From: Deltaproteobacteria bacterium
GTDB taxonomy: Bacteria > SAR324 > NAC60-12
Length of the DNA: 6,967 nucleotides
Assembly (NCBI GenBank): GCA_003541985.1
Contig: DPLM01000137.1
Span: forward strand, 1-6,967
Reading direction: 5' to 3'
A model generated the notes under the pieces. It had not been told where the DNA came from. It saw nothing but the letters and a program-made list of their open reading frames with translations, and searched no databases. The position numbers were made by a program, and so were the translations under genes. Below, one piece after another: positions 1-6,825 of this stretch. How positions within the stretch are numbered: the stretch's first letter is position 1; each line of letters starts with the position of its first letter.

Positions 1-22
1 CATTGTTGTATGCTTTTGTTCA

Positions 23-1244
23 AGTGTAATGTGTTTCCTTGTCGTAAGTAGGCAGTTTGGTATTGCGTCCCGAAGGATTGATCCTATGAACAATGTGTAC
101 TGATTCGTCACAAGTGAAAATATCATTTCTTTTGTCATGAAAAACTCAAACTGGAAGCTCCTTAAGCCTAACTATCAAATAGGGACTACAAATAAACCAC
201 CTGTAGCGATAGGAGCAATATTAGCAAATTGCTCAGAATACTCGCCAGCAATTTGCAAAATTTCATAGCCGCCCAAATTTGTCCTAATCAGAAAGATTTG
301 AATTGTATCGATGAAGTATTTCTCATTAATTTCAATAAGTCCTGCGATGAAATTGACCCTCCATTAAAAGCGAGACTGGTACTGAGGACTTGGTTGTATA
401 AATAGGAACTGTTTACCATCAACAACTAATTTGGGTAGACCATTCTGTTTCACAGTTTCCAAATCATTACCACTATCGCTTTAATCATGGAGGTAAACCA
501 AAATGGTCTATCGATTTAATCAGAAAATTTCTGGGCAAATCAATTAAGCAATAGTTGCTGTCTTCTTGAGCTAACAGTCGCTCGAAACGCATTTAAAGCA
601 TTTGATTGAGTTAAAACCCAGTTGCCTAGTAAACAGCTAAATTCTAGAATATTTCCTAAATTAGATATTCTTCACTAGGATTTATAGCTTTAGATGGTGT
701 AACAATAGAGTTTCCTAAAACAACTTGGAATTCGTAGATTAAGTCCTCTGCAAGTAGACCTTTCTATTTCTTAGTACTTAGTTTTTTCATTTCTACACAA
801 ACAATCAGAGCCTTTTAAAGCGAACCTCTTGGTTAAAGTTCACAAATTTACGTCTTCTATGCCAAATTTATTGGTTAAGATTTTTTTCAATTGCGATGAT
901 TTCAGAAGTAAATAGACTGTTTGGTAAAAACGATTCACTTATAACGTCATTTAGTTGTGGTAGTTCTTTCATTTATACGAATCCTTACCGTAGCCATTCT
1001 CTAGTAAATTTGTTCCAATGCTGCACAATTTCTCATGTTCTTTCCAAATCAAATTATCACTAAGTGCTTTTTCAATCTGATCTTTATCTTCGAATAGATA
1101 TGTAAAAATGAAATCACGTCCCAGCTTTATTAGAAGAATCAAAATGTATATACCTTTCAATAAAGTTATAATTTTTTCGTACCCGGTAATAAAAGTATGA
1201 CCCCCTAAGTCTTTACAACACTGGACCAATATGGAAGACTGCAC
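23..1244 (-). pseudogene. Probable decayed coding region, family not recognised
   Basis: I recognise no intact gene here. On the minus strand a series of open runs follow one another, broken by single stops or changes of frame: 969-1244 (91 codons from a GTG), 868-972 (34 codons, its ATG overlapping the previous TGA as ATGA), 659-814 (one TAG at 764-766), 488-592, 178-480 (one TAA at 364-366) and 23-145. Their translations look protein-like, for example residues GLLAEDLIYEFQVVLG and GLIEINEKYFIDTIQ, but none carries a motif I can assign. The region is much more AT-rich than the genes further right. The simplest reading is one or more genes eroded by stops and indels. The alternative is non-coding AT-rich DNA that is open by chance. 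The 91-codon run could still be a real small gene, but it has no ribosome site at proper spacing. Confidence 0.3.
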
Positions 1245-2210
1245 CCTAAAATTTAATTTTTGTGAAGTTTCACAGTTGGATGTAGCGCTAGCGCTCTGAA
1301 CCGTGCTTCGAGCAGTCGATAGGACTCTTGCCTTTCCTATTTAATTCTGCACACAGACTTTCCGATTTCCGAAGGCCCAACGATTACATTCAATATCTGT
1401 ACTGGATTCGACTCACCAATTCCAACTGCTTTAGTTCATCAAACAGAAATTTTATTGGTCGATTCATTGAGCCAGTAGATGAAAGCTACATGTTCAGAGT
1501 GAGGATGGGAGACAATCCAGACAGGTTTTTAAAATGTATCGCTTTGAGGTACGTGATCAGTTTGCTCAATTAGTGCTGAAACTCTTTTTGGAGTTGATTC
1601 TCAATAATAAAAATTCCGTCAGAAGCCTCTGATTTCCAAACTGCTGAAGAATTTGTTTTTTCAGTGGGGGCAGGATGATCAGCATAAGGCTATTCTATTT
1701 TTCGAAATATGCCTTTCAGTGGAACACCTCTCCCTGTAAAGCATTACCTGAATAACTAGCGTACCCAGCTTTTGATGATTGAAATTGATCGTAAACTACA
1801 CCTCGTTAAAAATTTTATTTTGGAAAAGTCTAGACTAAAAATGTTGTCAGTGTGCTGAGGAAGCTTGCGTTCTCAGTAGAATTTAGCAATTGTTGTTGAA
1901 TAATTGAAAAATTCTTTATAAGTATAGTTCCCTTCCTTTCTAAATAATTTTCAGATGAAAGCCTATACAGCTTTATGCTTTTTCGCTGCGTTGAGACCCA
2001 AATTAGGTTATGAATTTCTCGGCCAGCATGTCCAAAATATGCCTAACAAGATTTTATTTTGATGATAAATTTTAAAATTAATGCTTAGTAAAAGTAATTT
2101 TTTCTAGATTTTGTCTGTAAGTTTAGAAGTTCAAGTCTTATCCATATTACCAAGTAAATCTATTCTTCGTTTCTTTGAATAAAGAATCCAAGGCCTGTGA
2201 AATTCAGAAT
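1245..2210. other. Gene-poor AT-rich stretch
   Basis: No gene can be supported over this 966-bp stretch. The longest plus-strand open frame (1292-1573, earliest listed start a TTG at 1328) has no ribosome site and no recognisable domain. Other frames over the same bases look equally protein-like, including a minus-strand run with a P-loop-like GPSEIGKS in low-quality context. Further short runs on both strands (plus 1955-2062, and a minus run over roughly 1850-2050) are 35 to 75 codons long and end in stops. The stretch may hold very old remnants of the genes suggested to its left, but strand and family cannot be decided by eye. I see no tRNA, rRNA or CRISPR structure in it. Confidence 0.5.
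1261..1314. repeat. Cluster of three short palindromes
   Basis: Three inverted repeats stand almost end to end. TGTGAAGTTTCACA at 1261-1274 is a perfect palindrome. AGCGCTAGCGCT at 1284-1295 is a perfect 12-bp palindrome, notably GC-rich for this AT-rich surrounding. TGCT-tcg-AGCA at 1304-1314 has a 3-nt loop. They sit just upstream of the minus-strand open run that starts at 1244. A role as protein-binding sites or a structured RNA leader is possible, but nothing in the sequence proves either. Confidence 0.45.
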
Positions 2211-3161
2211 TCATTTGCCAAGTTTTGCTTCTCCGTCCTTTTTTGTACTCACCATAAGAGCCAAGCGCTGATTACGCCAATGTTGTCTATTCAACAATTT
2301 ATCCGCTGATAGATCCTGACGACGCTCTTGTTCTACCTTTGCAAGTAGAGATTCTCTCCAAATTCTTGGATCTGCCTGTTCTTTAGCCAATTCGTAATAG
2401 AGAGGTCCAAAATTTTCGCAATACCCTCTTATTCCTTTTGGCGAATTGAGATCAATTGTTTCAAATGGTCCCATGAAAGACCAACGTAGGCCTAGTCCTT
2501 CAGAAATAGATATGTCGATATCCCTGACAGAGCAGATTCCATCTTCAACGAGACGGAAAGCCTCAGCAAGCAGAGCTCCCTGGAGTCGATTGACAACAAA
2601 TCCTTTGATCTCTTGGTTTAATCGAATAGGGGCCTGACTCACTTGGTGCATTAGTTTAGTAGTTCTGTCGATAACAATCTCAGCTGTCCACGGAGTGGGT
2701 ACCAATTCAACCAAGGGTACTAGGTGAGGGGGATTGATAGGATGGGCGACGAGGCATTTTTCTTTAGCGTTAAGGTTCTCTGTAAAAAGGGAAGCAACGA
2801 TGCCGGAGGTAGAGCTAGCCAATACAGTTTGGGGATCCACTAATTGGTCGATTTGTTGATATAGTTTCTGTTTAACCTCCAACTGCTCTGGGGCGTTTTC
2901 CTGAATGTGGTCTGCTCCATCAAGAGCATCCTCCAAACTTTTAGAGGCGTGAACCCTTGCAAATACTTGCTCTACTGAACAGCTATTTAAAAGATTTCCT
3001 TCTGCCAAGTTCGGTAGCTCTTCCTTGATCAACTTGATGGCAGTTGACACTGCACCATCGATGGGATCCCAAAGCCACACTTCAAAACCTGCCCTTGCAA
3101 AGACGATCGACCAACTTCGACCAATCAGTCCAGTGCCCACAATTGCGATTTTCTTCGACAT
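2211..3161 (-). CDS. 3-hydroxyacyl-CoA dehydrogenase family protein, lambda-crystallin / L-gulonate 3-dehydrogenase type
   Basis: This 316-residue soluble protein is an NAD-dependent beta-hydroxyacid dehydrogenase. The N-terminal Rossmann fold has G9-x-G11-xx-G14 followed by W-D32 at the end of the second strand, which favours NAD over NADP. The residues matching the catalytic set of mammalian CRYL1 (Ser124, His145, Glu157, Asn196) are all present at a constant offset: Ser119, His140 in VAHPINPP, Glu152 in VELVP and Asn191 in GFVVNRLQ. The C-terminal helical domain contains SEGLGLRWSFMGPFET (220-235), typical of this subgroup, and the length matches the family. The start is an ATG preceded by GAAGGAAG (3165-3172), with about 5 nt between the AAGGA core and the ATG. 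The gene is divergent from the uracil operon. The family oxidises free 3-hydroxyacids (L-gulonate, hydroxybutyrate) rather than only CoA esters. The exact substrate here is unknown; a C3 product of uracil breakdown is conceivable from context only. The family assignment is firm. Confidence 0.92.
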   Translation of the reverse strand: MSKKIAIVGTGLIGRSWSIVFARAGFEVWLWDPIDGAVSTAIKLIKEELPNLAEGNLLNSCSVEQVFARVHASKSLEDALDGADHIQENAPEQLEVKQKLYQQIDQLVDPQTVLASSTSGIVASLFTENLNAKEKCLVAHPINPPHLVPLVELVPTPWTAEIVIDRTTKLMHQVSQAPIRLNQEIKGFVVNRLQGALLAEAFRLVEDGICSVRDIDISISEGLGLRWSFMGPFETIDLNSPKGIRGYCENFGPLYYELAKEQADPRIWRESLLAKVEQERRQDLSADKLLNRQHWRNQRLALMVSTKKDGEAKLGK

Positions 3162-3181
3162 AATCTTCCTTCAATTTATCG

Positions 3182-3210
3182 ATTATTTTTTGTGCTAACT
3201 AACGAATCAA
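3182..3210 (-). promoter_or_regulatory. Candidate sigma70-like promoter for the hydroxyacid dehydrogenase gene
   Basis: Read on the minus strand, TTGATT (3205-3210) and AATAAT (3182-3187) are separated by 17 bp. Transcription would begin near 3175, giving a very short leader that starts with the ribosome-binding site. The match is by eye and AT-rich DNA gives chance hits. Confidence 0.4.
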
Positions 3211-3261
3211 TGGTTTTTTGCTTGAAATCCTAAAATGACCAAGATGAAAATAGAATTATTC

Positions 3262-3288
3262 AAGCAACATGTTAGTACAAAGTTGCTT
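3262..3288. repeat. Inverted repeat, possible operator
   Basis: AAGCAAC (3262-3268) and GTTGCTT (3282-3288) are perfect 7-bp arms with a 13-bp spacer. Their centres lie 20 bp apart, about two helical turns, as expected for a dimeric DNA-binding protein. The repeat lies between the two divergent promoter candidates. It could also be chance or an RNA hairpin. Confidence 0.3.
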
Positions 3289-3436
3289 TCCATGTAGACC
3301 TGTGTCTATTATGCCTGCCTACTTCTTTTAACTCCTTGTCGTCAATTGGGCAATCAGATGCAACAAATTCTAGTGATTTCATAAAGTTCGATATTCCTCA
3401 GTTGATTCGCTGGAATTGGCAATCCGTGTGAAACGA

Positions 3437-3466
3437 TTGAATCCTTAGATCGACAGAATACATAAT
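3437..3466 (+). promoter_or_regulatory. Candidate sigma70-like promoter of the uracil catabolism operon
   Basis: TTGAAT (3437-3442) and CATAAT (3461-3466, five of six consensus bases) are 18 bp apart. The predicted start is near 3473, about 27 nt before the URC1 ATG. The leader lacks a clear Shine-Dalgarno sequence. Confidence 0.45.
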
Positions 3467-3499
3467 TCAGCTTTGTAAACAATCCATTCACCGACTCTT

Positions 3500-4747
3500 A
3501 TGGAAAAACCGAAGCACATTGTGCTGACCTCACACCCGGGTCGTATTGACCAACGTGGGCCACAGATTCAATGGGGTCAAGCGGACCCCAAGCGGCGTGG
3601 CCCTATCATTGGTTCGGTCCAAAATCCCACTAAGCGAAATGTGATTGGTACGCACTCGGGTTCCTACGCGGTTTATCGTGCCCTCGCCGTGGCTGCTGGT
3701 CAGCTTGATGCCGACCATGTTCCAGATCTGACCAACACAGCCCCCATTGTACCAATTGGTCCTCATTCTCAGTGGGGTGAAGCCGGAAAAATCGTATCTC
3801 TGGATCCTTTCGGTCACATGATCGGACAGGTTTTCGCAGAGGAATTGACGGATGGAATGGATATCCGTCCAACCATCGCTGTGACCAAGGCAAGGTTGGA
3901 ATTGATTGAAATGCAGGACGCTATACGACAGGGCCGCCTCAAGCCGGATGGTATGGTCTTACTGGATACAGGTGAAGTAAATGTAACTAAAATGGCTGTT
4001 GAACCAGTTTGGTATTTACCAGGAGTTGCTGAAAGATTTGAGATTACAGAATCTCAATTACGTCGAAACCTTTTTGAACAAACCGGAGGAATGTTCCCGG
4101 AGTTGGTCACTCGACCAGATTTACAGGTATTTTTGCCCCCAATCGGGGGCATAACCGTCTACATGATGGGCGATGTATCTCAAGTTGGAACAGAAGAGTG
4201 CAAAATTGCCTGCCGTGTTCATGATGAGTGCAACGGTTCAGACGTATTTGGTTCAGATATTTGTACTTGTCGACCCTACTTGATTCACGGTATCGAGGTG
4301 TGTGTCGAAAATGCTCAAAACGGTGGGGTTGGCATCATCGCATACTTCCGCAAGGAGGGTCGTGCGTTAGGAGAGGTTACTAAGTTCTTGGTTTACAATG
4401 CTCGCAAACGCCAAGAAGGTGGCGATCGCGCAGAGACCTACTTTAAACGAACGGAATGTGTGGCAGGTGTGCAAGACGTTCGTTTTCAGCAATTGATGCC
4501 AGATGTGCTCAATTGGTTAGGGGTCAAGCACATCGACACCCTCGTTTCTATGAGCAACATGAAGTATGACGCCATTGTCTCTCAGGGGATAACCGTTGGG
4601 GAACGCCTGGCGATTCCTGATGAGCAAATTCCCGATGATGCAAAGGTAGAGATGGAAGCCAAAAAAGCTGCTGGCTACTTCACAGACGCCTCACTCGATC
4701 CTGATGCTCTCAAAAGCACGGTAGGCCGAAATCTGGAGCAGTTTTAA
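3500..4747 (+). CDS. urc1: URC1: GTP cyclohydrolase II-like protein of uracil catabolism
   Basis: This 415-residue protein has a GTP cyclohydrolase II (RibA)-like domain in its C-terminal half and an N-terminal extension of about 200 residues, as in the fungal and bacterial URC1 family rather than riboflavin RibA (about 200 residues in E. coli). The zinc cysteines are kept as C244, C255 and C257, with exactly the spacing of E. coli Cys54/65/67. RKEGR (284-288), Tyr299 (E. coli Tyr105) and D326-x-R328 (E. coli Asp126/Arg128) are also kept. RibA's TNNPKK segment is replaced by SMSNMKYDAI (350-359), so the substrate is probably not GTP. URC1 is required to open the pyrimidine ring at the nucleotide or nucleoside level in Lachancea kluyveri; the exact reaction is not something I can state. 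An in-frame TAA at 3476-3478 means 3500 is the first possible ATG. It is the first gene of the operon, with no clear ribosome site. Annotation pipelines may call it RibA. Confidence 0.95.
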   Translation: MEKPKHIVLTSHPGRIDQRGPQIQWGQADPKRRGPIIGSVQNPTKRNVIGTHSGSYAVYRALAVAAGQLDADHVPDLTNTAPIVPIGPHSQWGEAGKIVSLDPFGHMIGQVFAEELTDGMDIRPTIAVTKARLELIEMQDAIRQGRLKPDGMVLLDTGEVNVTKMAVEPVWYLPGVAERFEITESQLRRNLFEQTGGMFPELVTRPDLQVFLPPIGGITVYMMGDVSQVGTEECKIACRVHDECNGSDVFGSDICTCRPYLIHGIEVCVENAQNGGVGIIAYFRKEGRALGEVTKFLVYNARKRQEGGDRAETYFKRTECVAGVQDVRFQQLMPDVLNWLGVKHIDTLVSMSNMKYDAIVSQGITVGERLAIPDEQIPDDAKVEMEAKKAAGYFTDASLDPDALKSTVGRNLEQF

Positions 4748-4752
4748 CACGC

Positions 4753-5970
4753 ATGACCTTCGATTCGTTTGAGTTTCTAAACTCACCAAAGACAATCCGC
4801 GACCGGTGTCATCAACTTTATCTGCTAGGATTAGAAGGCCGATTGGAACACTTTCGCATTAGGGAAGATCGGTTACCAACCTCTGTAGATTTGGTTAAAG
4901 ATGAAATCTTAGCCAATTACCCCGATCTGAGAATCCCCCCTCATAGCCGATGGCAACATTTTGATGTCAGAGGAACGAATCATTGGTCTCCCTTTAAGTC
5001 TAAAATTCGAGGTGATCGAGATCTCCTGCTAGCTCAGATTGATTTGGCGGTGACCAGTGTTCTGTTAGATGCCGGATCAGGGCCCGACTGGCACTTTCGA
5101 GATCCTCTCAACGGAGAGAATCATTCTCGCTCAGAGGGTTTGGCCATAGCTAGCTTATATCTTTTTTCGAAGGGAACTTTTTCGAGTGATCCTCATGATC
5201 CTTTGAAAGCTGATGCGGAGAATCTTCGAAAGTTTAGTGTTGAGAAGTTGGCCGAGGAATTTCAAGTCTCAGCGGCAAATCCACTTGTTGGGTTGGAAGA
5301 AAGGGCTGCCCTACTCAGAAGATTAGGTGAGCAACTCATCAATTTTTGCAGGACTGACCAAGAGCAAAATCCAAGAATAGCGAATATCCTCGATAAAATT
5401 CCAATAGGTGAGGATCGTGTTCTTAAAGTTGATCTATTGCTAGAAACTTTGCTAAAGCTGCTGCAAGACGTCTGGCCTCCACGTTTGACTCTGGGTGGTC
5501 GAAACTTGGGCGATGTCTGGCGTCATCATTTGTTAGCAGATTCTGAAATTACTGCTGAACTGGTTCCTTTTCACAAGCTTACACAGTGGTTGACTTATTC
5601 GTTATTAGAACCACTGCAAGAAGCCGGTTTTCAAGTCCAAGACATCGACTTGTTGACAGGCCTTCCTGAATACCGAAATGGTGGTCTTTTCTTCGACACC
5701 GGTGTTCTGGAGTTGAAGAAGCCTGAAGAAGTTGACACTTTACATCCTGTCTCCTCAGAACTAATTGTTGAATGGCGAGCATTGACCGTCATTTTGTTGG
5801 ATCGGTTAGGAGAACAACTCAGAGCAAGGATGAAGCTTACATCAGAAGAACTTCCTTTACCTCAGATCTTACAGGGAGGTACTTGGAGCACTGGCCGCAA
5901 GCTCGCTTATGAACGTCGCCCAGATGGATCACCACCACTGCGTGTGGCAAGTGATGGCACTGTCTTTTGA
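4753..5970 (+). CDS. urc4: URC4/Urg3 family protein (DUF1688)
   Basis: This 405-residue soluble protein matches the DUF1688 (URC4/Urg3) family along its length. Conserved blocks visible are RWQHFDV (66-72), IDLAVTSVLLDAGSGPDW (96-113), RSEGLAIASLYLFSKGTFSSDP (126-147), NPLVGLEERAALLRRLG (176-192), LGDVWRH (252-258) and VPFHKLTQWLTYSLLEP (271-287), followed by TGLPEYRNGGLFFDTGVL (302-319). I see no signal peptide or membrane segment. The molecular activity is unknown to me. In Lachancea kluyveri, URC4 is one of the genes needed to grow on uracil by the URC route. The conserved Asp, His, Arg and Glu residues would fit an enzyme. It starts 5 nt after the URC1 stop. The only purine-rich site, GGAG at 4735-4738, lies inside the URC1 end about 14 nt upstream, so translation is probably coupled to URC1. 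Confidence 0.94.
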   Translation: MTFDSFEFLNSPKTIRDRCHQLYLLGLEGRLEHFRIREDRLPTSVDLVKDEILANYPDLRIPPHSRWQHFDVRGTNHWSPFKSKIRGDRDLLLAQIDLAVTSVLLDAGSGPDWHFRDPLNGENHSRSEGLAIASLYLFSKGTFSSDPHDPLKADAENLRKFSVEKLAEEFQVSAANPLVGLEERAALLRRLGEQLINFCRTDQEQNPRIANILDKIPIGEDRVLKVDLLLETLLKLLQDVWPPRLTLGGRNLGDVWRHHLLADSEITAELVPFHKLTQWLTYSLLEPLQEAGFQVQDIDLLTGLPEYRNGGLFFDTGVLELKKPEEVDTLHPVSSELIVEWRALTVILLDRLGEQLRARMKLTSEELPLPQILQGGTWSTGRKLAYERRPDGSPPLRVASDGTVF

Positions 5971-5991
5971 AATTTTCTGATCGAGGTTTTC

Positions 5992-6624
5992 ATGAATAAG
6001 GTCCTTAAAGAAATTAAACACCCACTGGTGCAGCACAAGCTTTCGCTGATGAGAAAAAAAGGAACCTCAACTCGAAGTTTTCGTGTCTTGGCCCGTGAGG
6101 TGGGACTACTCCTGGCGTATGAAGTTACTCAAGATTTACCAGTTGAATACGAGGAAATTGAGACTCCATTGCAGAAAATGCAGGCTCCTTTTCTTGAAGG
6201 AAAAAAGCTGTGTTTAGTGCCTATCCTAAGGGCAGGGATTGGCTTGTTGGATGGTTTCCTTGAGTTAATTCCTTCAGCTAGGGTTGGACATATTGGACTT
6301 TATCGTGATCCGGTGACCTTAGCGGCAGTGGAGTATTATCTGAAATTACCCGAGATGATTGATCAGCGCTTGGTGATTGCCTTAGATCCTATGTTGGCGA
6401 CAGGCCATTCTTCAGCAGCAGCAGTCTCTCGTTTAAAAGAAAATGGAGCCTCGAATATCCGCTTTGTCTCTTTACTAGCTGCACCGGAGGGTATTGAATA
6501 TTTCCACAGTGAACATCCTGACGTCCCAATTTATACCGCAGCTGTGGATGAAAAGTTAAATGATCACGCTTACATCTTACCCGGGTTAGGTGATGCAGGA
6601 GATCGGATTTTTGGGACTAAATAA
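5992..6624 (+). CDS. upp: Uracil phosphoribosyltransferase
   Basis: The product is a 210-residue cytosolic enzyme that makes UMP from uracil and PRPP. The N-terminus has HPLVQHKLSLMR (10-21). PILRAG (77-82) and HIGLYRDP (100-107) are typical of the family. The PRPP-binding loop is LVIALDPMLATGHS (127-140), and the uracil-binding C-terminus is AYILPGLGDAGDR (193-205). The length is close to that of E. coli Upp (208). The loop residue after ATG is His139, where E. coli has Gly and many alphaproteobacterial enzymes have Asn. The start is well set by GAGGT at 5983-5987, and the URC4 stop lies 21 nt upstream. Its position as third gene of a URC1-URC4 operon points to a catabolic role: feeding uracil into the pathway as UMP, as URC6 does in yeast, besides ordinary salvage. 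Confidence 0.97.
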   Translation: MNKVLKEIKHPLVQHKLSLMRKKGTSTRSFRVLAREVGLLLAYEVTQDLPVEYEEIETPLQKMQAPFLEGKKLCLVPILRAGIGLLDGFLELIPSARVGHIGLYRDPVTLAAVEYYLKLPEMIDQRLVIALDPMLATGHSSAAAVSRLKENGASNIRFVSLLAAPEGIEYFHSEHPDVPIYTAAVDEKLNDHAYILPGLGDAGDRIFGTK

Positions 6625-6722
6625 CACTGAAGTGTCAATAGAAGATATAATTTCCTGAGTGCGTAGCAGATAAAAGCATGTAATCAGTTTACGTTTCTAC
6701 AGAGAGAAGTTTCGTTTGATGC

Positions 6723-6779
6723 AAAAAATTCGGGTGAAAGTTAGCCTAAAGCATTCTTACCGTGAGCCCGAATGCTTTA
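6723..6779 (-). terminator. Overlapping inverted repeats with T-run, possible terminator of the minus-strand SDR gene
   Basis: Two perfect inverted repeats share an arm. TAAAGCATTC (6747-6756) pairs with GAATGCTTTA (6770-6779) across 13 nt. ATTCGGG (6728-6734) pairs with CCCGAAT (6767-6773) across 32 nt. Read on the minus strand, the second stem is followed at once by six T (6723-6728, the first overlapping the stem), starting about 50 nt after the SDR stop. The two stems exclude each other. The 32-nt loop is long for a simple terminator, and the plus strand has no T-run, so termination of upp here is not supported. Confidence 0.4.
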
Positions 6780-6825
6780 CCAGCCCATGTGATAGAATAA
6801 GATCTTTCATAAAATAATGCAGACT

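Larger units (their letters stand above)
3162..3499. promoter_or_regulatory. Divergent intergenic control region
   Basis: This 338-bp AT-rich gap separates two divergently read genes and must carry both start regions. It contains a sigma70-like promoter candidate facing each way and one inverted repeat with 20-bp centre spacing, listed separately. No regulator gene is visible beside it, so whether uracil or nitrogen supply controls it cannot be read from the sequence. Confidence 0.6.

Noticed and set aside
1261..1274. CRP/FNR-like site TGTGA…TCACA
   Set aside because: The spacer is 4 bp instead of the 6 bp of the CRP consensus, and no credible gene lies downstream.
1342..1365. Walker A-like GPSEIGKS on the minus strand
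   Set aside because: It lies in a short frame with a nearby stop, and no Walker B or other NTPase motif follows; probably chance or too decayed to use.
1292..1573. Plus-strand open frame of about 90 codons
   Set aside because: Only a TTG start, no ribosome site, no domain, and competing frames on both strands look equally good.
2170..2185. TTCTTT-gaat-AAAGAA hairpin downstream of the hydroxyacid dehydrogenase gene
   Set aside because: Stem is only A/T pairs apart from one G-C pair and no T-run follows on the minus strand; too weak to call a terminator.
2446..2637. Plus-strand open frame of 63 codons
   Set aside because: Antisense to the conserved C-terminal half of the hydroxyacid dehydrogenase.
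3272..3382. 36-codon minus-strand ORF in the divergent control region, with an ATG and a GAGG about 12 nt upstream
   Set aside because: Too short, no recognisable motif, ribosome site at poor spacing, and it overlaps the putative operator; chance is the likelier explanation.
3530..3893. Two minus-strand open frames of 87-95 codons
   Set aside because: They lie wholly inside URC1, which is strongly supported by conserved residues; antisense shadows.
5579..5782. Minus-strand open frame of 67 codons
   Set aside because: Antisense to the most conserved part of URC4.
6624..6635. ACACT-ga-AGTGT hairpin right after the upp stop
   Set aside because: Two-base loop, short stem and no following T-run; not a credible terminator.
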